DNA of 64,000 bases from Microcyclospora pomicola (lineage: Eukaryota > Ascomycota > Dothideomycetes > Capnodiales): the NCBI GenBank assembly GCA_002786065.1, contig NHNY01000011.1:372001-436000 (forward strand), read 5' to 3'. The notes under the pieces are model-generated. The model made no database searches, was not told where the DNA came from, and saw nothing but the letters and a program-made list of their open reading frames with translations. Shown here piece after piece: positions 52,501 to 63,062 of the stretch. Each line of letters starts with the position of its first letter. Position 1 is the first letter of the stretch. Position numbers and translations under genes: made by a program.

Positions 52501-53313
52501 TGCTGTGATATGTTCAGGATGAAATGCGCAAGCGCTGCGTTAATTATTCCTATGCCACGGCTTCTGTCCCAGTTGAGTCACTGATATTTTTTTGAAATCT
52601 TCCTCAAGTTCTGCGTCGAGATACAGGTCTCTCGGGTCGACGACTGCTATGGCAGTTGGTTGCCAAGGAGGATTGGAGATTCGTAGAAGAGGACGGCCCT
52701 GGGCAAACAATTTCAGCAATTCCCCATGAGGTGATGTCCAGATATGAGTCGTTGCTCGGAATATCTGCCCTAGCGCCAAAAGCGTGCGCGAGAGAGCAAG
52801 CAAGCGAAGCATGAGATCGTCGGCCAACCACAACACACTGCCACCAAACAGCCCACTCACCAACATCACCATCCGACAACATAATTGCTCCCCTCCAACC
52901 ACCGCCACCTTCCGCAACCCTCACCTCGCAGCTTTGGTCCATCACTTCGCTAGCCCGTTGGTACGTCTACGATATCTGCACGGCGTCGAGTGCGGCGCTG
53001 GTCTCCACGGCGCAGGACGTCACAAACAGGCAGGGCTCTGTACCTTAGCATTGGACATCATAGCACACTCCCCCACCAAGCGCCACCAACAGCTTCACCA
53101 CACTCTCTGATGCCAGGAGAATGCTAGTAGTGCTCGTAGGCACACTGGATAGTGGAATATTGAGCTAATAGGAAGTTGCGAAACAAGCAGACCCCACCGC
53201 GTATCAGGTGCAGCCCACCGCCACGACCAATTTCCCTCTTCAGTCGGCTGGGGACCGCACGGCATCCACTGTCACTCTTCACGCTCGACGATAACCTCAC
53301 TTGCGAAGACAAG
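52501..53313. promoter_or_regulatory. Divergent intergenic region: PheRS beta / PP2A-A
   Basis: About 810 bp that must carry both promoters. A minus-strand frame inside it is listed separately. Confidence 0.4.
52540..52812 (-). CDS. Possible small basic protein (doubtful)
   Basis: A 90-residue frame from an ATG at 52812: MLRLLALSRTLLALGQIFRA, then a central segment with PLLRISNPPWQP and VVDPRDLYLDAELEEDF, ending PWHRNN. The start looks like a mitochondrial presequence. It ends only 39 bp before the PheRS start on the same strand, where that gene's promoter or leader should be. It may therefore be chance, or part of the PheRS leader. I do not recognise a family. Confidence 0.22.
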   Translation of the reverse strand: MLRLLALSRTLLALGQIFRATTHIWTSPHGELLKLFAQGRPLLRISNPPWQPTAIAVVDPRDLYLDAELEEDFKKISVTQLGQKPWHRNN

Positions 53314-55446
53314 ATGGACGACCAAGGCCAGAACGACGAGCTCTACCCCATCGCCGTGCTGATTGACGAGTTGAAGGTGCGCAAGATCTCCTATGGCAAA
53401 CACTTTTGAGAATTCAAGGCTTGCAATCATGATGCTGATTTTGCTTCTGGTAGCACGATGACGTTCTGCTCCGGTTGAACGCGATTCGCAGGCTCTCCAC
53501 AATCGCATTGGCCTTGGGACCAGAACGGACAAGAGAGGAGTTGATACCTTTTCTGGATGGTATGTGACCATGGCAGCTCTGTGCTGGATTATACTGACTC
53601 GCCAACAGAGTCTGTGGAAGATGAAGATGAGGTGCTTACGGCACTCAGCGACGAGCTGGGAGGCTTTGTCGAATACGTTGGAGGACCTGACTTTGGGCAC
53701 GTGCTCCTCTCCCCCTTGGAGAATTTGGCAACCATCGAGGAGCCGCTGGTTCGCGACAAAGTAAGCAGGCGAGCTTTCGAGTCCATGAGCTTGTGCTAAT
53801 GCCAATCAGGCCGTGGAGTCCTTGAACAGAATTTGCGAACAGCTTTCGCAACAGCAGGTTGAGCAATATTTCATTCCCTTGACTGTCCGTCTTTCCAAAG
53901 CAGACTGGTTCACCTCAAAAATTTCCGCTACCGGGCTCTACAACACCCCATACCAACAAGCAACTCCATCATCCCAGGAAGGTTTGCGACAGCAGTTTTC
54001 CCAGCTCGTGCATGATGAAACCCCCATGGTCCGCAGACAGGCTGCGAACAATCTAGCGAAGTTTGTGAAGAGCATGCCTGCTGCGATTGTGATTGAAGAG
54101 ATGATTCCTCTGTTCCAACACCTTGCCGCGGACGACCAAGATAGTGTGCGATTGCTCACCGTTGAGGTTCTGATTGCCATCGCCGAAGCAGTGCCTAAAG
54201 AGCAGCAAAGTAGCCACGGCGTGCTCTTGACAGCGCTGAGGAGCCTTTTCGAGGACAAGAGCTGGCGGGTCAGGTACATGGTCGCAGATCGATTTGAGAA
54301 GGTTGCAAAGGCTGTCGATGAGGAGGTGGTGGCTAGAGATCTTGTGCCCGCTTTCGTCAAGCTTCTCAAGGACACCGAAGCGGAAGTAAGAAGTGCTATT
54401 GCTGGACAAATACCTGGTAGGTGAAACCTGGCATAGAGTGCTTCCCGTATGCGAGCTGACATCTCCAAAGGATTCTGCCAGCTTGTTGATCGACAGACGC
54501 TGTTGACCGAGATCATGCCCGCTATCGAAGAGCTTGTCACCGACTCCTCGCAGCATGTGCGTGCTGCATTCGGCAACCAAATCAGTGGCCTGGCGCCTAT
54601 TCTTGGCAAGCAAGAGACCACCGAGCATCTTCTTCCGATGTTTCTGCAGATGCTGAAGGACGATTTTCCCGACGTCCGCCTCAACATCATTTCAAAGCTC
54701 GAGCAGGTCAACAATGTCATTGGTATTGAGCTGCTGTCGCAATCACTTCTGCCCGCCATCGTGCAACTAGCCGAGGACAAGCAGTGGCGTGTGCGGTTAG
54801 CCATCATCCAATACGTGCCATTGCTCGCCTCACAACTCGGCGTCAAATTCTTCGACGAGAAACTCAGCAGTCTTTGCATGTCTTGGCTCGGCGACACTGT
54901 CTTCAGCATTCGGGAGGCCAGTACACAAAATCTCAAGAAGTTGACTGAAGTATTCGGTGTGGAGTGGGCCAGCGAAGCCATCGTACCTAAAGTGGCACAG
55001 ATGGCAGAGCACCCAAATTACCTGTACCGAATGACGACCTGTTTTGCTGTATCGGTAAGATGCTCTGCTCCTCCTTTCTCTATCACAGCTAACCTTGCCT
55101 ACAGACTCTTGCGCCGGCCCTTTCACTCCCAGTCCTCGCACAGGCCGTCATCCCTATTCTCGGTCAACTGGTCGAAGATCCTATCCCAAACATTCGATTC
55201 AATGTTGCCAAATCCTACGCAGTGCTGATCGACATTTTCAAGCGTTTGCCAGATGATTCCACCACGATCTGCGCTATGGAGAAAGAGGGACGTACAGACT
55301 TCGCACCGAGTGCGAAAAGCGAGCAATTGGTGTCAGAGCAGGTCCTGCCGCCGCTGCAGAAGCTCATGAACGATGATGATGTAGATGTCCGCTTCTTCGC
55401 CACAACCGCGAGCAAGAGCTGGACCGAGTCGGCCATGGAGACTTAG
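53314..55446 (+). CDS. PP2A scaffold (A/PR65) subunit
   Basis: All-HEAT-repeat scaffold of protein phosphatase 2A. Six exons, 53314-53376, 53454-53559, 53609-53760, 53810-54416, 54471-55054 and 55105-55446, close to 617 residues. The start reads [20 protein letters not shown]. Typical repeat segments are [91 protein letters not shown] and [18 protein letters not shown]. The length is slightly above the ~590 of animal PR65, owing to a short insert near SNAKTSEQ-like fungal positions in the last repeats ([16 protein letters not shown]). Introns cluster in the first third, as in other fungal copies. It binds catalytic and B-type subunits (family knowledge). Confidence 0.96.
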
Positions 55447-56265
55447 AAGGTCGAAATGAGTAGACGTTGAGTAGAGCCAAATGCGAGGAGGTTGTCACTC
55501 TCTGCGATTGGTGTATTGGGACGACCAGTATGAACAGCTAATTTGCTACACTTGACTGCGACGTGCGTGATGGTAAGAGAATACAGCAGGCCTTACTAGC
55601 CCGATGAAAGCCCATAATAACGTTTATAACGTCTCAATGGTGTCTGAGGATTTTTCGTTCACTGCATCCAGATACCTCGTCCACCGTACATGATTCCAGA
55701 CTTGACAACATCCAAATCTACCTTATGTTTCACTCTGGCAGTCAAGTCGTGAATCTTGCAATTTCCTTGACAAAAGTCCAGAACATGTATCGCATCATCT
55801 AAAATTAAAATGTCCACGGTTTCTAGCTTTCACGCGATCGAATGGTATGTACATCCGCGAAAGCAGGCATACATTAGTCGTTGATACACATATCGCATCG
55901 TTGAGAAAAATATCTGACGTGTATTGAGATCGACGTGTGGCACGAAGTCATCATCGTGTCTATCATACATAAGTCTACATAAGATGCACGCAATGTCGCG
56001 AAACAATCTCTGTGCGAGGTAGTGTCGCTCTATCCCTCGAATGCGATTCTCCTCGAAGGCTTCGTCTCGCTGCGCCACATTCTCGTTCTGGACTCGCAAA
56101 GTCGTGTTGATAGTGTAGCCGGTCATTGACGCCAATTTGAGGGTCGCCGCGAGGGTCGCAAGGTCGTGTGAAAGCCATTATTAGGCTATGCTGGTATGGT
56201 ACAATAGGGGGTTGCTGTAAGGAATGATAGTCGTGATGTTGAAGAGGATTTCCTGTCTCTGAGAC
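55447..56265. terminator. Convergent 3' region: PP2A-A / Spp1
   Basis: About 820 bp, AT-rich in places. It should hold both 3' UTRs. A 101-codon minus-strand frame at 55830-56135 is unremarkable. Confidence 0.4.
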
Positions 56266-58266
56266 TCAAGAGTCCACGTCCATGGCATCGCTTTCAAATT
56301 GCTCTGCGATCTGTCTGGACGTGAGATCATCTGCAGGCATAGAACTGTTGGTGTTCTCAACGACGACCGCGGGATCGCCTTGTGAGGTTTGCATCTCAAC
56401 TTCAGGCATCATCTTGGGCGGTTCGGTATGCAAGCTCGATGCTGCCGAACCGTTGACCCGCGGCACGTCAGGCGCTTCGTTGTGAAACTCTACGCTGCCC
56501 GCTGCGCTTGGATCTTCGCCACTCTTCGCACGAAGCGCGGCTCTTTCGCGAATGCTTGTCTCTTCCTGCTCCAGAGCACGCATGTGATCTGAGTTTTCTG
56601 ACATTTCCGCGCGCAAGCCATCAACCATCATCTTAGCCCAGTCGAGATGTCGGAGGCATTTCTTGCGATCGCATACTTCCTCCTCCGCCTCAGCTGCCTC
56701 GTCCGCAGGCTGTGCCATGTCCACATCTTCCATCGCGTCCGAGGCACCATTGCTGTTGTCCACTGCGAGAGACTCGGACTCGAAGGCCCGTTTGCCGGCA
56801 TCACTATCGCGCCACGCAGCGAATTGTTCGGATGTCCATTCCAGCCGTGGATCGTAACCGCAATAATCCCGAGCCTTGAGCTCCTTTTCCGCGGTCACTC
56901 GCGCAGCAGACTGTTTGACCATGCTGATAAACTTGAGACGGTCTTTCTGAAGTTGATGACGACGCCTTGCCTCCTCTTTTTGCGAATGGACCTGCTGCAG
57001 ACTATCTGTCTCGGCAGCTGTGTACTTGAGATTCGCGAAGCTATCCTTGCCGTTCGGCGTATCTGGAGGACTAAGCACACCTTGGCCTAGTTTTTGGAAG
57101 TCGAGAGCCGTGTTAGACGTCGCTAGCAGAGCCTTCACTTCTCCGGCTGACAACACTCCACCTCGTGCTTCTGAACCGTCTTCTGGGGGTGGTGTCGCAA
57201 TGATCTTCTTTCTCAGACCTCGACCCTTCACAATCTCATCTTGACCTCGAGACTTAGCCGCCATGTCCCGGAAGAATTGCACGCCGCACTCATCAGAGCA
57301 GTACTTGCTGAGATCCTTGCCACTCTTGCCTTTTTGGATCCGCGCAGGCTGTCGGCATCCCTGTCTCCTGCACATCCTTTTGAAAGTAGTCTTGCCTTCA
57401 CCTGCCTTGTCACAGTTCGGACATATGAACTTGTCAATCAGATTCTTATATTTCTCCTGGATATCCACACACTTGCCATGAAACCAATCTGCACACGGCC
57501 CATCACAAGCTATCATGAATGTGCCGTTGTCAGGCTTCTTGCAGATACAGTAGAGGTTGTCATCGTCCACCTCGCCTCCACTCATGTCTTCATCGTCATC
57601 CTCGTCTTCGGACTCGCCAGAACTTGAGCGCGCGGAGCGAGCAGGGGAAGAGTTGAGAGGTGTGCCGATGTTGCTGCCGTTTTTGAGATTGCCTGGCTTC
57701 AAGCTTCGCGAGGAGGGAGTCGCCGAACGATTCTGCTCCAGCTTTCTTCTCTTCGCTGGTGGAGCTTTCTTCGTGGTAGTCGCAGTACCCTTTTTCTTTG
57801 TAGGCGCAGTGCGCTTTGCGGGGACAGTCGACTCGGTTGCAGGCATTTCGGTAGATGGTACGGGGATGGATGATTCGCGTAGTGGGGACTGAGTTCGGAG
57901 GCTGTGCTCGTTCTTGAGCGATGAAACTGCTCGATTGGTGTTGTCCATATCGTGTTGTTGTGGAGATGAAGTCTGTGGCGTCTGAAGACCAACAGGCTCT
58001 TGTTTGATCACAGGTGAGCCGTCTGCTTGAGAAGGCATTGTGGCGAATGAAGTATCAATAAATGGAAGTGAAGTATCGTCGTGTGAGCTTTGCGCTCCTC
58101 CGAGTGAATGTGAGGTTTGCGATGCTGCCCCTGCCTGTTCAGCAGTGTCGGGATCTGTTGAATTCTTAGAGTCTTCTGCCTGATCTTGTATAGCTGAATC
58201 CATCTTGAATGCGCTACCATTTGAGGTTGCAGTGGAACGTGAAAGGGCCTTGTCACTCGAATGCAT
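56266..58266 (-). CDS. SPP1: COMPASS subunit Spp1 (PHD finger, CXXC1-like)
   Basis: Intronless, 666 residues from the ATG at 58266; another ATG lies at 58203. A PHD finger at residues ~240-285 has the full C4HC3 set: CICKKPDNGTFMIACDGPC, WFHGKC and FICPNC. It reads H3K4 methylation in the Set1 complex (family knowledge). The next zinc segment (CRRQGCRQPARIQKGKSGKD, then KYCSDECGVQFF) is the Spp1/CXXC1 C-terminal Cys cluster that contacts Set1. Later, QKEEARRRHQLQKDRLKFIS and CGYDPRLEWT fit the same family, as does CDRKKCLRHLDWAKM. The N-terminal 240 residues are Ser/Thr-rich, with basic PAKRTAPTKKKG and an acidic run before the PHD. Confidence 0.93.
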   Translation of the reverse strand: MHSSDKALSRSTATSNGSAFKMDSAIQDQAEDSKNSTDPDTAEQAGAASQTSHSLGGAQSSHDDTSLPFIDTSFATMPSQADGSPVIKQEPVGLQTPQTSSPQQHDMDNTNRAVSSLKNEHSLRTQSPLRESSIPVPSTEMPATESTVPAKRTAPTKKKGTATTTKKAPPAKRRKLEQNRSATPSSRSLKPGNLKNGSNIGTPLNSSPARSARSSSGESEDEDDDEDMSGGEVDDDNLYCICKKPDNGTFMIACDGPCADWFHGKCVDIQEKYKNLIDKFICPNCDKAGEGKTTFKRMCRRQGCRQPARIQKGKSGKDLSKYCSDECGVQFFRDMAAKSRGQDEIVKGRGLRKKIIATPPPEDGSEARGGVLSAGEVKALLATSNTALDFQKLGQGVLSPPDTPNGKDSFANLKYTAAETDSLQQVHSQKEEARRRHQLQKDRLKFISMVKQSAARVTAEKELKARDYCGYDPRLEWTSEQFAAWRDSDAGKRAFESESLAVDNSNGASDAMEDVDMAQPADEAAEAEEEVCDRKKCLRHLDWAKMMVDGLRAEMSENSDHMRALEQEETSIRERAALRAKSGEDPSAAGSVEFHNEAPDVPRVNGSAASSLHTEPPKMMPEVEMQTSQGDPAVVVENTNSSMPADDLTSRQIAEQFESDAMDVDS

Positions 58267-58451
58267 CTCGACGCCAGACGACGCGCCGCGGATCAAAATC
58301 TGCTTAGTCAACAATGACGGTGCTTAAGGTAGTGGGTTGTGGCTAGCGGCTTCATGAAACACAACCCTAGGACAGCAGATATGTACCTCTAGCTTACAAG
58401 ACACAATGACGGGTGCCTAATAGACGATGGTTGTGTTGTGAGGCTTCTGCA
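58267..58451. promoter_or_regulatory. Short divergent promoter: Spp1 / Dfg10
   Basis: Only 185 bp separate the two start codons (137 bp if the longer Spp1 open frame to 58314 were used), so the two genes must share a bidirectional promoter with very short leaders. No TATA box is obvious. Confidence 0.5.
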
Positions 58452-59549
58452 ATGACTATCATTCCTGCCGAACAGCTTGTTATTCTGCTACGATTCGGCT
58501 ATCTGGGCAGCGCAGCATTGGTGAATTACACTGAAAGACATCATGAGCAAAAGCATAGAACCGAACGCTGATCGAGGCATGTAGATACTACTCATCTATC
58601 TCGTCAAGCCTTTGCGCACCCGTTTCTTAGCATATGGCTTGCAGCTTTCTGACAAGCGCACAAAAGCCGGCGAACAAGATCCTTCTTCAAATGGCCTAAC
58701 GAGGCCACTAGATACATTGGCCAGCATTCTTGTTCCTCATGGCTGGTTCACATCCTTCTATGCGGTTTCAGTGACTTGCTCTTTGTTCTGGGCGTCGCAG
58801 ATACTGCTCACTGAGAGTGTCCTGACTCGATCATTGCTTGGATCTAAGATTACGCCATGTATGACTTGGCGACAAGTTCAGCTCTCATGGTTACTCATGT
58901 TGATCCAGGGCAGCAGACGGCTCTATGAATGCATAACTTTCAATCGCCCTTCTCAGTCGAAGATGTGGATTGGCCATTGGATCATAGGCATAGGGTTCTA
59001 TCTTGCTACGAGTGTGGCTGTATGGATCGAGGGGTTGCGTGAGTCCTGCCATCACGATGCGAGTTTCCGGGCTTCGGGGACAAAGATTACTGACCAGACA
59101 CAGACTCGATACAAACTCACAAGTTGTCCACCAGAGATTTGTACATCACCGGTCCTGATGTTCGTACGACAATTGGCATGCTCCTCTTCATTCTCGCTTC
59201 TGGTGTCCAGTACGACTGTCACGAATACCTCGCCTCCTTGAAGACATCTACAGCGGCGAGTCATTCACAGCCACAAGCCTCTGCTAAGACCGAGTACAAG
59301 CTTCCGACTCATCCGGCCTTTCAATCTCTTGTCACGCCTCACTACTTCGCCGAGTGTGTCATCTACCTGGCCCTGGCTATGATTGCGACTCCGCAAGGCG
59401 CATGGCTGAATTGGACTATGATCTGCGCACTGGTCTTCGTTGTCGTCAACCTGGGCGTCACTGCTAATGGGACGAAGCAGTGGTACAAGACAAAGTTTGG
59501 AAAGGCTTCCATGGAGAAGAAATCGAGGATGATACCGTATCTATTCTAG
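58452..59549 (+). CDS. DFG10: Polyprenol reductase (Dfg10/SRD5A3)
   Basis: ER enzyme that reduces polyprenol for dolichol synthesis and N-glycosylation. Exons 58452-58520 (69 nt), 58585-59038 and about 59098-59549 give 324 residues; a second in-phase acceptor at 59103 would remove two codons. The first join places a continuous membrane helix across the splice (LVILLRFGYLGSAAL then ILLIYLV). Several more helices follow, such as WFTSFYAVSVTCSLFWASQI and MWIGHWIIGIGFYLATSVAV. The steroid 5-alpha-reductase-type C-terminus is intact: HDCHEYLASLK-like QYDCHEYLASLK, TPHYFAECVIYLALAMIATP, NLGVTANGTKQWYKTKFG and the end KKSRMIPYLF. Donors are GTGAAT and GTGAGT. Confidence 0.93.
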
Positions 59550-60158
59550 GGATGCGCAGATATTGGGTTGAGCATTATTACACAGCTCATTGACTTCCTG
59601 ACAATGCCTTACCTGGTCACCTCGAAGACGTTGCTCTGTTATCATGTTGTATATTGTTCAGCCTCAAGGTCCAGCATGAAGATGATCCAAGTCAACTTCG
59701 TCGCCCCAGTACCATGGGATACGCGTCTTAATTTTGACAGTGCATTCCTAACATCCTAAGTGTGCAAGGCTTGCTTGGTGCATCTTCGTCCGTACATTCT
59801 GTTGCCTGCTCGTGATCTATCCGGATACACACTTTCGCTGTCTTACACTATGAGATGGCTCTTAGGTGGCTGCATTGTCGTCTGTCTGTATGAAAGGCCG
59901 CATATATGGTCGCATGCATATCAGATCGCAGAAAAAGTTGCACGAAGGGAAGGTGACGAAGTACATGCATATAAAGAACAATTAAGGTATAGGGAAGAAG
60001 TGGGTACTGCAGCTCCCCACCATGGAGAAAGCGTCGCGAGCCGAGCCCGCATCTCGCGTCATGCATGCACGCATGGACGGCACGATTTGATCTATAGATG
60101 GATGCTGTCATCTGTCTATCTCTTCCTACTCTAATTTCCTGCATCTTACATGTACATT
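59550..60158. other. Intergenic region between Dfg10 and NDUFAF5-like genes
   Basis: About 600 bp of plus-strand 3' UTR and promoter. Two small frames (63 and 124 codons) lack recognisable features. Confidence 0.4.
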
Positions 60159-61235
60159 ATGATATCTCGAAGTGCCAAGTGTCGACACATCGCATCTCTA
60201 CCATTCGCCTTACGATTACGCGCACGGACATATGCAGTGCAAGCACCCGGTGGAGCTCCGACGGTCGAAGTGTTCGACAGTCGGACCAAGTGGCTGCACA
60301 AGGAACGAGCTGCGGCGAATGTAGCGCAAAGCCGGCAGGTCGACTATCTCAGAGACGAAGTAGCCGCGCGACTCTGTGATCGGCTCCTAGATATCAACCG
60401 AAACTTTCCCAAGGTCCTGGACTTCGGTGCCAATGCCTGCAACATTGCGCGTATCCTGACAAGATCGAACCCAGATCTCGAATCAGAAAAGAAGGTCACG
60501 GAACCAATCAGCAAAAGGATTGAGAGCATAACATGCACGGATACTAGCGAAACACTGCTGTATCGAGATCAAGATGAGGGGTGGAACAATGAGATCAACA
60601 TTACAAGAGAGGTGCTGAAGAATCCGGAATATGTTCCCTATGAACCCGAGACCTTCGATCTTGCAATGTCCTCGCTATCGTTACATTGGATCAACGACAT
60701 TCCATCGGTTCTTACACAGATCAATCGCTGTCTGAAGCCGGATGCGCCTTTCATTGCTGCGATGAGTGGTGGTGACAATCTGTTCGAGCTTCGGGGTTCG
60801 CTGCAGCTTGCGGAACAAGAGCGATTAGGAGGCATTGGCGCACACATAAGTCCGGCAGCAGACGTACGAGATGTGGGCAATCTGCTTTCCCGCGCTGGCT
60901 TCAAGCTCCTGACCGTGGACGTGGACGACATCATTGTCGACTACCCCGACATCTTCACCCTCATGTCCGATTTGCAAGCGATGGGCGAGGCCAACGCGGC
61001 ACTGGCCAGAGAGCCAGGAGGGATCAATAGAGATGTGTTACTCGCGGCAGACGCGATCTATCGAGAGTTGTATGGTGAGCAACAGGAAGATGGCAGTCTC
61101 ACCATTCCCGCCACATTCAGAACCATCTACATGATAGGCTGGAAGGAGAGCGATACTACGCCACAGCCACTGCAACGCGGAACAGGGCAGGCAGATCTGT
61201 CAGAGGTGCTTGGAGGTGGTGGACGAATTGGCTGA
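60159..61235 (+). CDS. NDUFAF5-like complex I assembly methyltransferase-fold protein
   Basis: Intronless, 358 residues from MISRSAKCRHIA; an in-frame ATG three codons upstream is also possible. The N-terminus is basic with a mitochondrial-presequence look, ending near ARTYAVQAP. The mature start VEVFDSRTKWLHKERAAANV is the NDUFAF5 hallmark (FDRxxKxxQKxRAA). SAM-fold motifs follow: KVLDFGANACNIARILTRSN, FDLAMSSLSLHWINDIPSVL, RCLKPDAPFIAAMSGGDNLF and FELRGSLQLAEQERLGG. ISPAADVRDVGNLLSRAGF and DDIIVDYPDIFTLMSDLQAM complete the match. The human protein hydroxylates an arginine of NDUFS7 during assembly (family knowledge). Together with the NDUFS5 gene it shows that complex I is present. Confidence 0.93.
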   Translation: MISRSAKCRHIASLPFALRLRARTYAVQAPGGAPTVEVFDSRTKWLHKERAAANVAQSRQVDYLRDEVAARLCDRLLDINRNFPKVLDFGANACNIARILTRSNPDLESEKKVTEPISKRIESITCTDTSETLLYRDQDEGWNNEINITREVLKNPEYVPYEPETFDLAMSSLSLHWINDIPSVLTQINRCLKPDAPFIAAMSGGDNLFELRGSLQLAEQERLGGIGAHISPAADVRDVGNLLSRAGFKLLTVDVDDIIVDYPDIFTLMSDLQAMGEANAALAREPGGINRDVLLAADAIYRELYGEQQEDGSLTIPATFRTIYMIGWKESDTTPQPLQRGTGQADLSEVLGGGGRIG

Positions 61236-62879
61236 ACCTACCCCAAGCTTGGTTTGCGAGCATCTAATGCTTTCGCATTGCTATATCATAAACAAGAGGG
61301 ATCGAGGTATCGCTCGGCCAATGGGTCGACTCTGCACCCTTCCCTCACGTCCAAGCAGACGCCGTACAATCTACGGTGTGGCGCACTTGCTAGGGTAGGG
61401 TAGGTGGGTATACATCGATGACAGTGCATGTCCATTAATACAGCTTAGAGTCGTTCTCCGACGCTCAGCTTTAGCTGGTAGCGCCGAAGCCGGCGCTTGT
61501 GTCATTGGCGGAATGTGTTCATAGGGAGAGGAAGTAAACTGGCAAGTAAAGAAGAACGATGAAGTGATTGCTCAACGACTCTATGTGTTCGTCATAAGAT
61601 ACAACTACAGCTATGCAGATACAGGTTGTACAGATAATTCCAATAACAAGCATGCGAGATTTGGGGGTATCCTTTTGGCAACCAGAAAACAAAGAATTTT
61701 TGTGTATCGCGAACATGTCGTTGAATGCCCTCGCCCCGTACCCCTTGATGGTTCCGCCGTTGCCCAAAATGAAAACCCAGCCCCCCAAAAAGAACCAGAA
61801 GTGGATGCGGAGAAAGAAATGCTCCGTGGTCCCGATAAGATGGATGAACGCCGACCGAAGAGTTCCCAATGGCATCAGGACCGATGCGGAGAACTAGGCA
61901 GAGCAGGCGATGGTGGAAGAAGTGGAGGACACGGAATGTTACCCCTTCCTCTTCAGTTCCCACTTGAGTCCCGGCTGGCGCAAGCCCGCAAGCACAGATG
62001 TGGCACGCGACTCAGCCGAAGAATTTTGTTGGCGCAAGTCTCCCGTGGGAGCCTTGTGGTGTCAAAACCTGACACCATGCGCGCGCGAAAAGCCCGAAGT
62101 GAGGTTCCGCCACAAGCGGTCGAAGCCGCCAAAACAGAAGGAACGCCAGGATTGAAAACCAGTGTATCGTTGTACGATGTCGCGGAAAAGTGGAAACCAT
62201 CCCGTGTCAATGCGGATTGCTCCGCTCGACGAGATGACAAGTCTATGTTGCAGAAAGGTAAGAAGCGAGTCGACGGAGGATGAGCAGTTCGAAGCTCGAT
62301 CCGGCGTCGCCGATCGCCGATAATTCTGCCCCAGGTAAGATAACGCCAGTGGAATTTTGGTGAATGAGTACGCCGTCCAGAAAATAAAAGCAAAGAGTAT
62401 CGGAAGGTGATATTAGGCGGTCGGGTTGGTGGTGACGATGATAGGCGCATGCAGGTTGACCAGGGTGTGCAGCGACGGGGATGCATGCAGGTGGGCGGCT
62501 TGCCGCATTGTTGGTACAGCTCTCTGCGACATGGTCGCATCACACACAATGTGTGATGTGCGACATGCAGAAACGTGCCGCAGCAGAGATATTTTTCGCT
62601 AATATCGCTCGAGTGCAGTCCAGAAGAAATACAGGGTAAGTGAGATCCAGGTGTCGCTGGTAAGCAGCCAAAATGTTCATGGTGACTGGGGTATAATGTT
62701 AGCGATATTGCGGGAAAATGTACCCGGATATCATTGTGACTTACGAATAAGACGGATGTATCCTCGCCACTCCAGGCTTGCGACCACTATTGCCCAGGCT
62801 CGTGCAGAATGTAAGATGCAATATGTGCTAAGAATGATAATAGAATCGAGGGTGGATTGAAGTCGTTGGCCGGCGTGTG
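61236..62879. other. Long intergenic stretch without a recognised gene
   Basis: About 1.6 kb. It contains a G-rich TAGGGTAGGGTAGG string at 61391-61404 and overlapping open frames on both strands at 61519-62549 (up to 239 codons). None has a recognisable family, and their amino-acid use looks random. I cannot support a gene here but cannot exclude a short spliced one. Confidence 0.4.
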
Positions 62880-63062
62880 CTATCGTCGCTTTGAGCTCCC
62901 TCCTCCTTGGGGCTTCACAGGCTTTGGTGTACCTGTGCGAAATATTGTCAGTAACTGCTCCTAGAGATGTGAGATGCAGAATCGCTGCTCACCTGTAGTA
63001 TCGTATGCGCCGCGACCGTTAAGTGCCATGGCTTCAGGACTGCTGTGCGGTTCGGTAATCAT
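62880..63062 (-). CDS. Probable microprotein gene (40 residues)
   Basis: Two coding exons, 63062-62993 and 62932-62880, join in phase 1 (donor GTGAGC, acceptor CGCACAG) to a 40-residue protein. It begins MITEPHSSPEAMALNGRGAY and ends with a Pro/Lys/Gly-rich basic tail (KPQGGGSSKRR). A further upstream intron at 63076-63160 has a perfect GTGAGT donor, TACTAAC branch site and CTGCTAG acceptor, so the strand is transcribed and spliced. The frame stays open upstream across that intron for about 50 more codons (including SRHASLLVTGWPSVYN) without an ATG, so the true protein may be longer with an upstream start exon. No family is recognised with confidence; it is hydrophilic, without signal peptide or helix. 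Confidence 0.5.

Noticed and set aside
19348-61235. A complex I cluster formed by NDUFS5 and the NDUFAF5-like gene
   Set aside because: They are about 40 kb apart with many unrelated genes between them, so linkage is most likely coincidence.
61385-61410. TAGGGTAGGGTAGG string as an internal telomere remnant
   Set aside because: The unit is five bases (TAGGG), not TTAGGG, and there are fewer than three copies, so chance is enough.
61519-62549. Overlapping long open frames on both strands (up to 239 codons)
   Set aside because: No family motif, signal peptide or splice pattern is evident, and frames on both strands are open at once, which fits chance better than coding.
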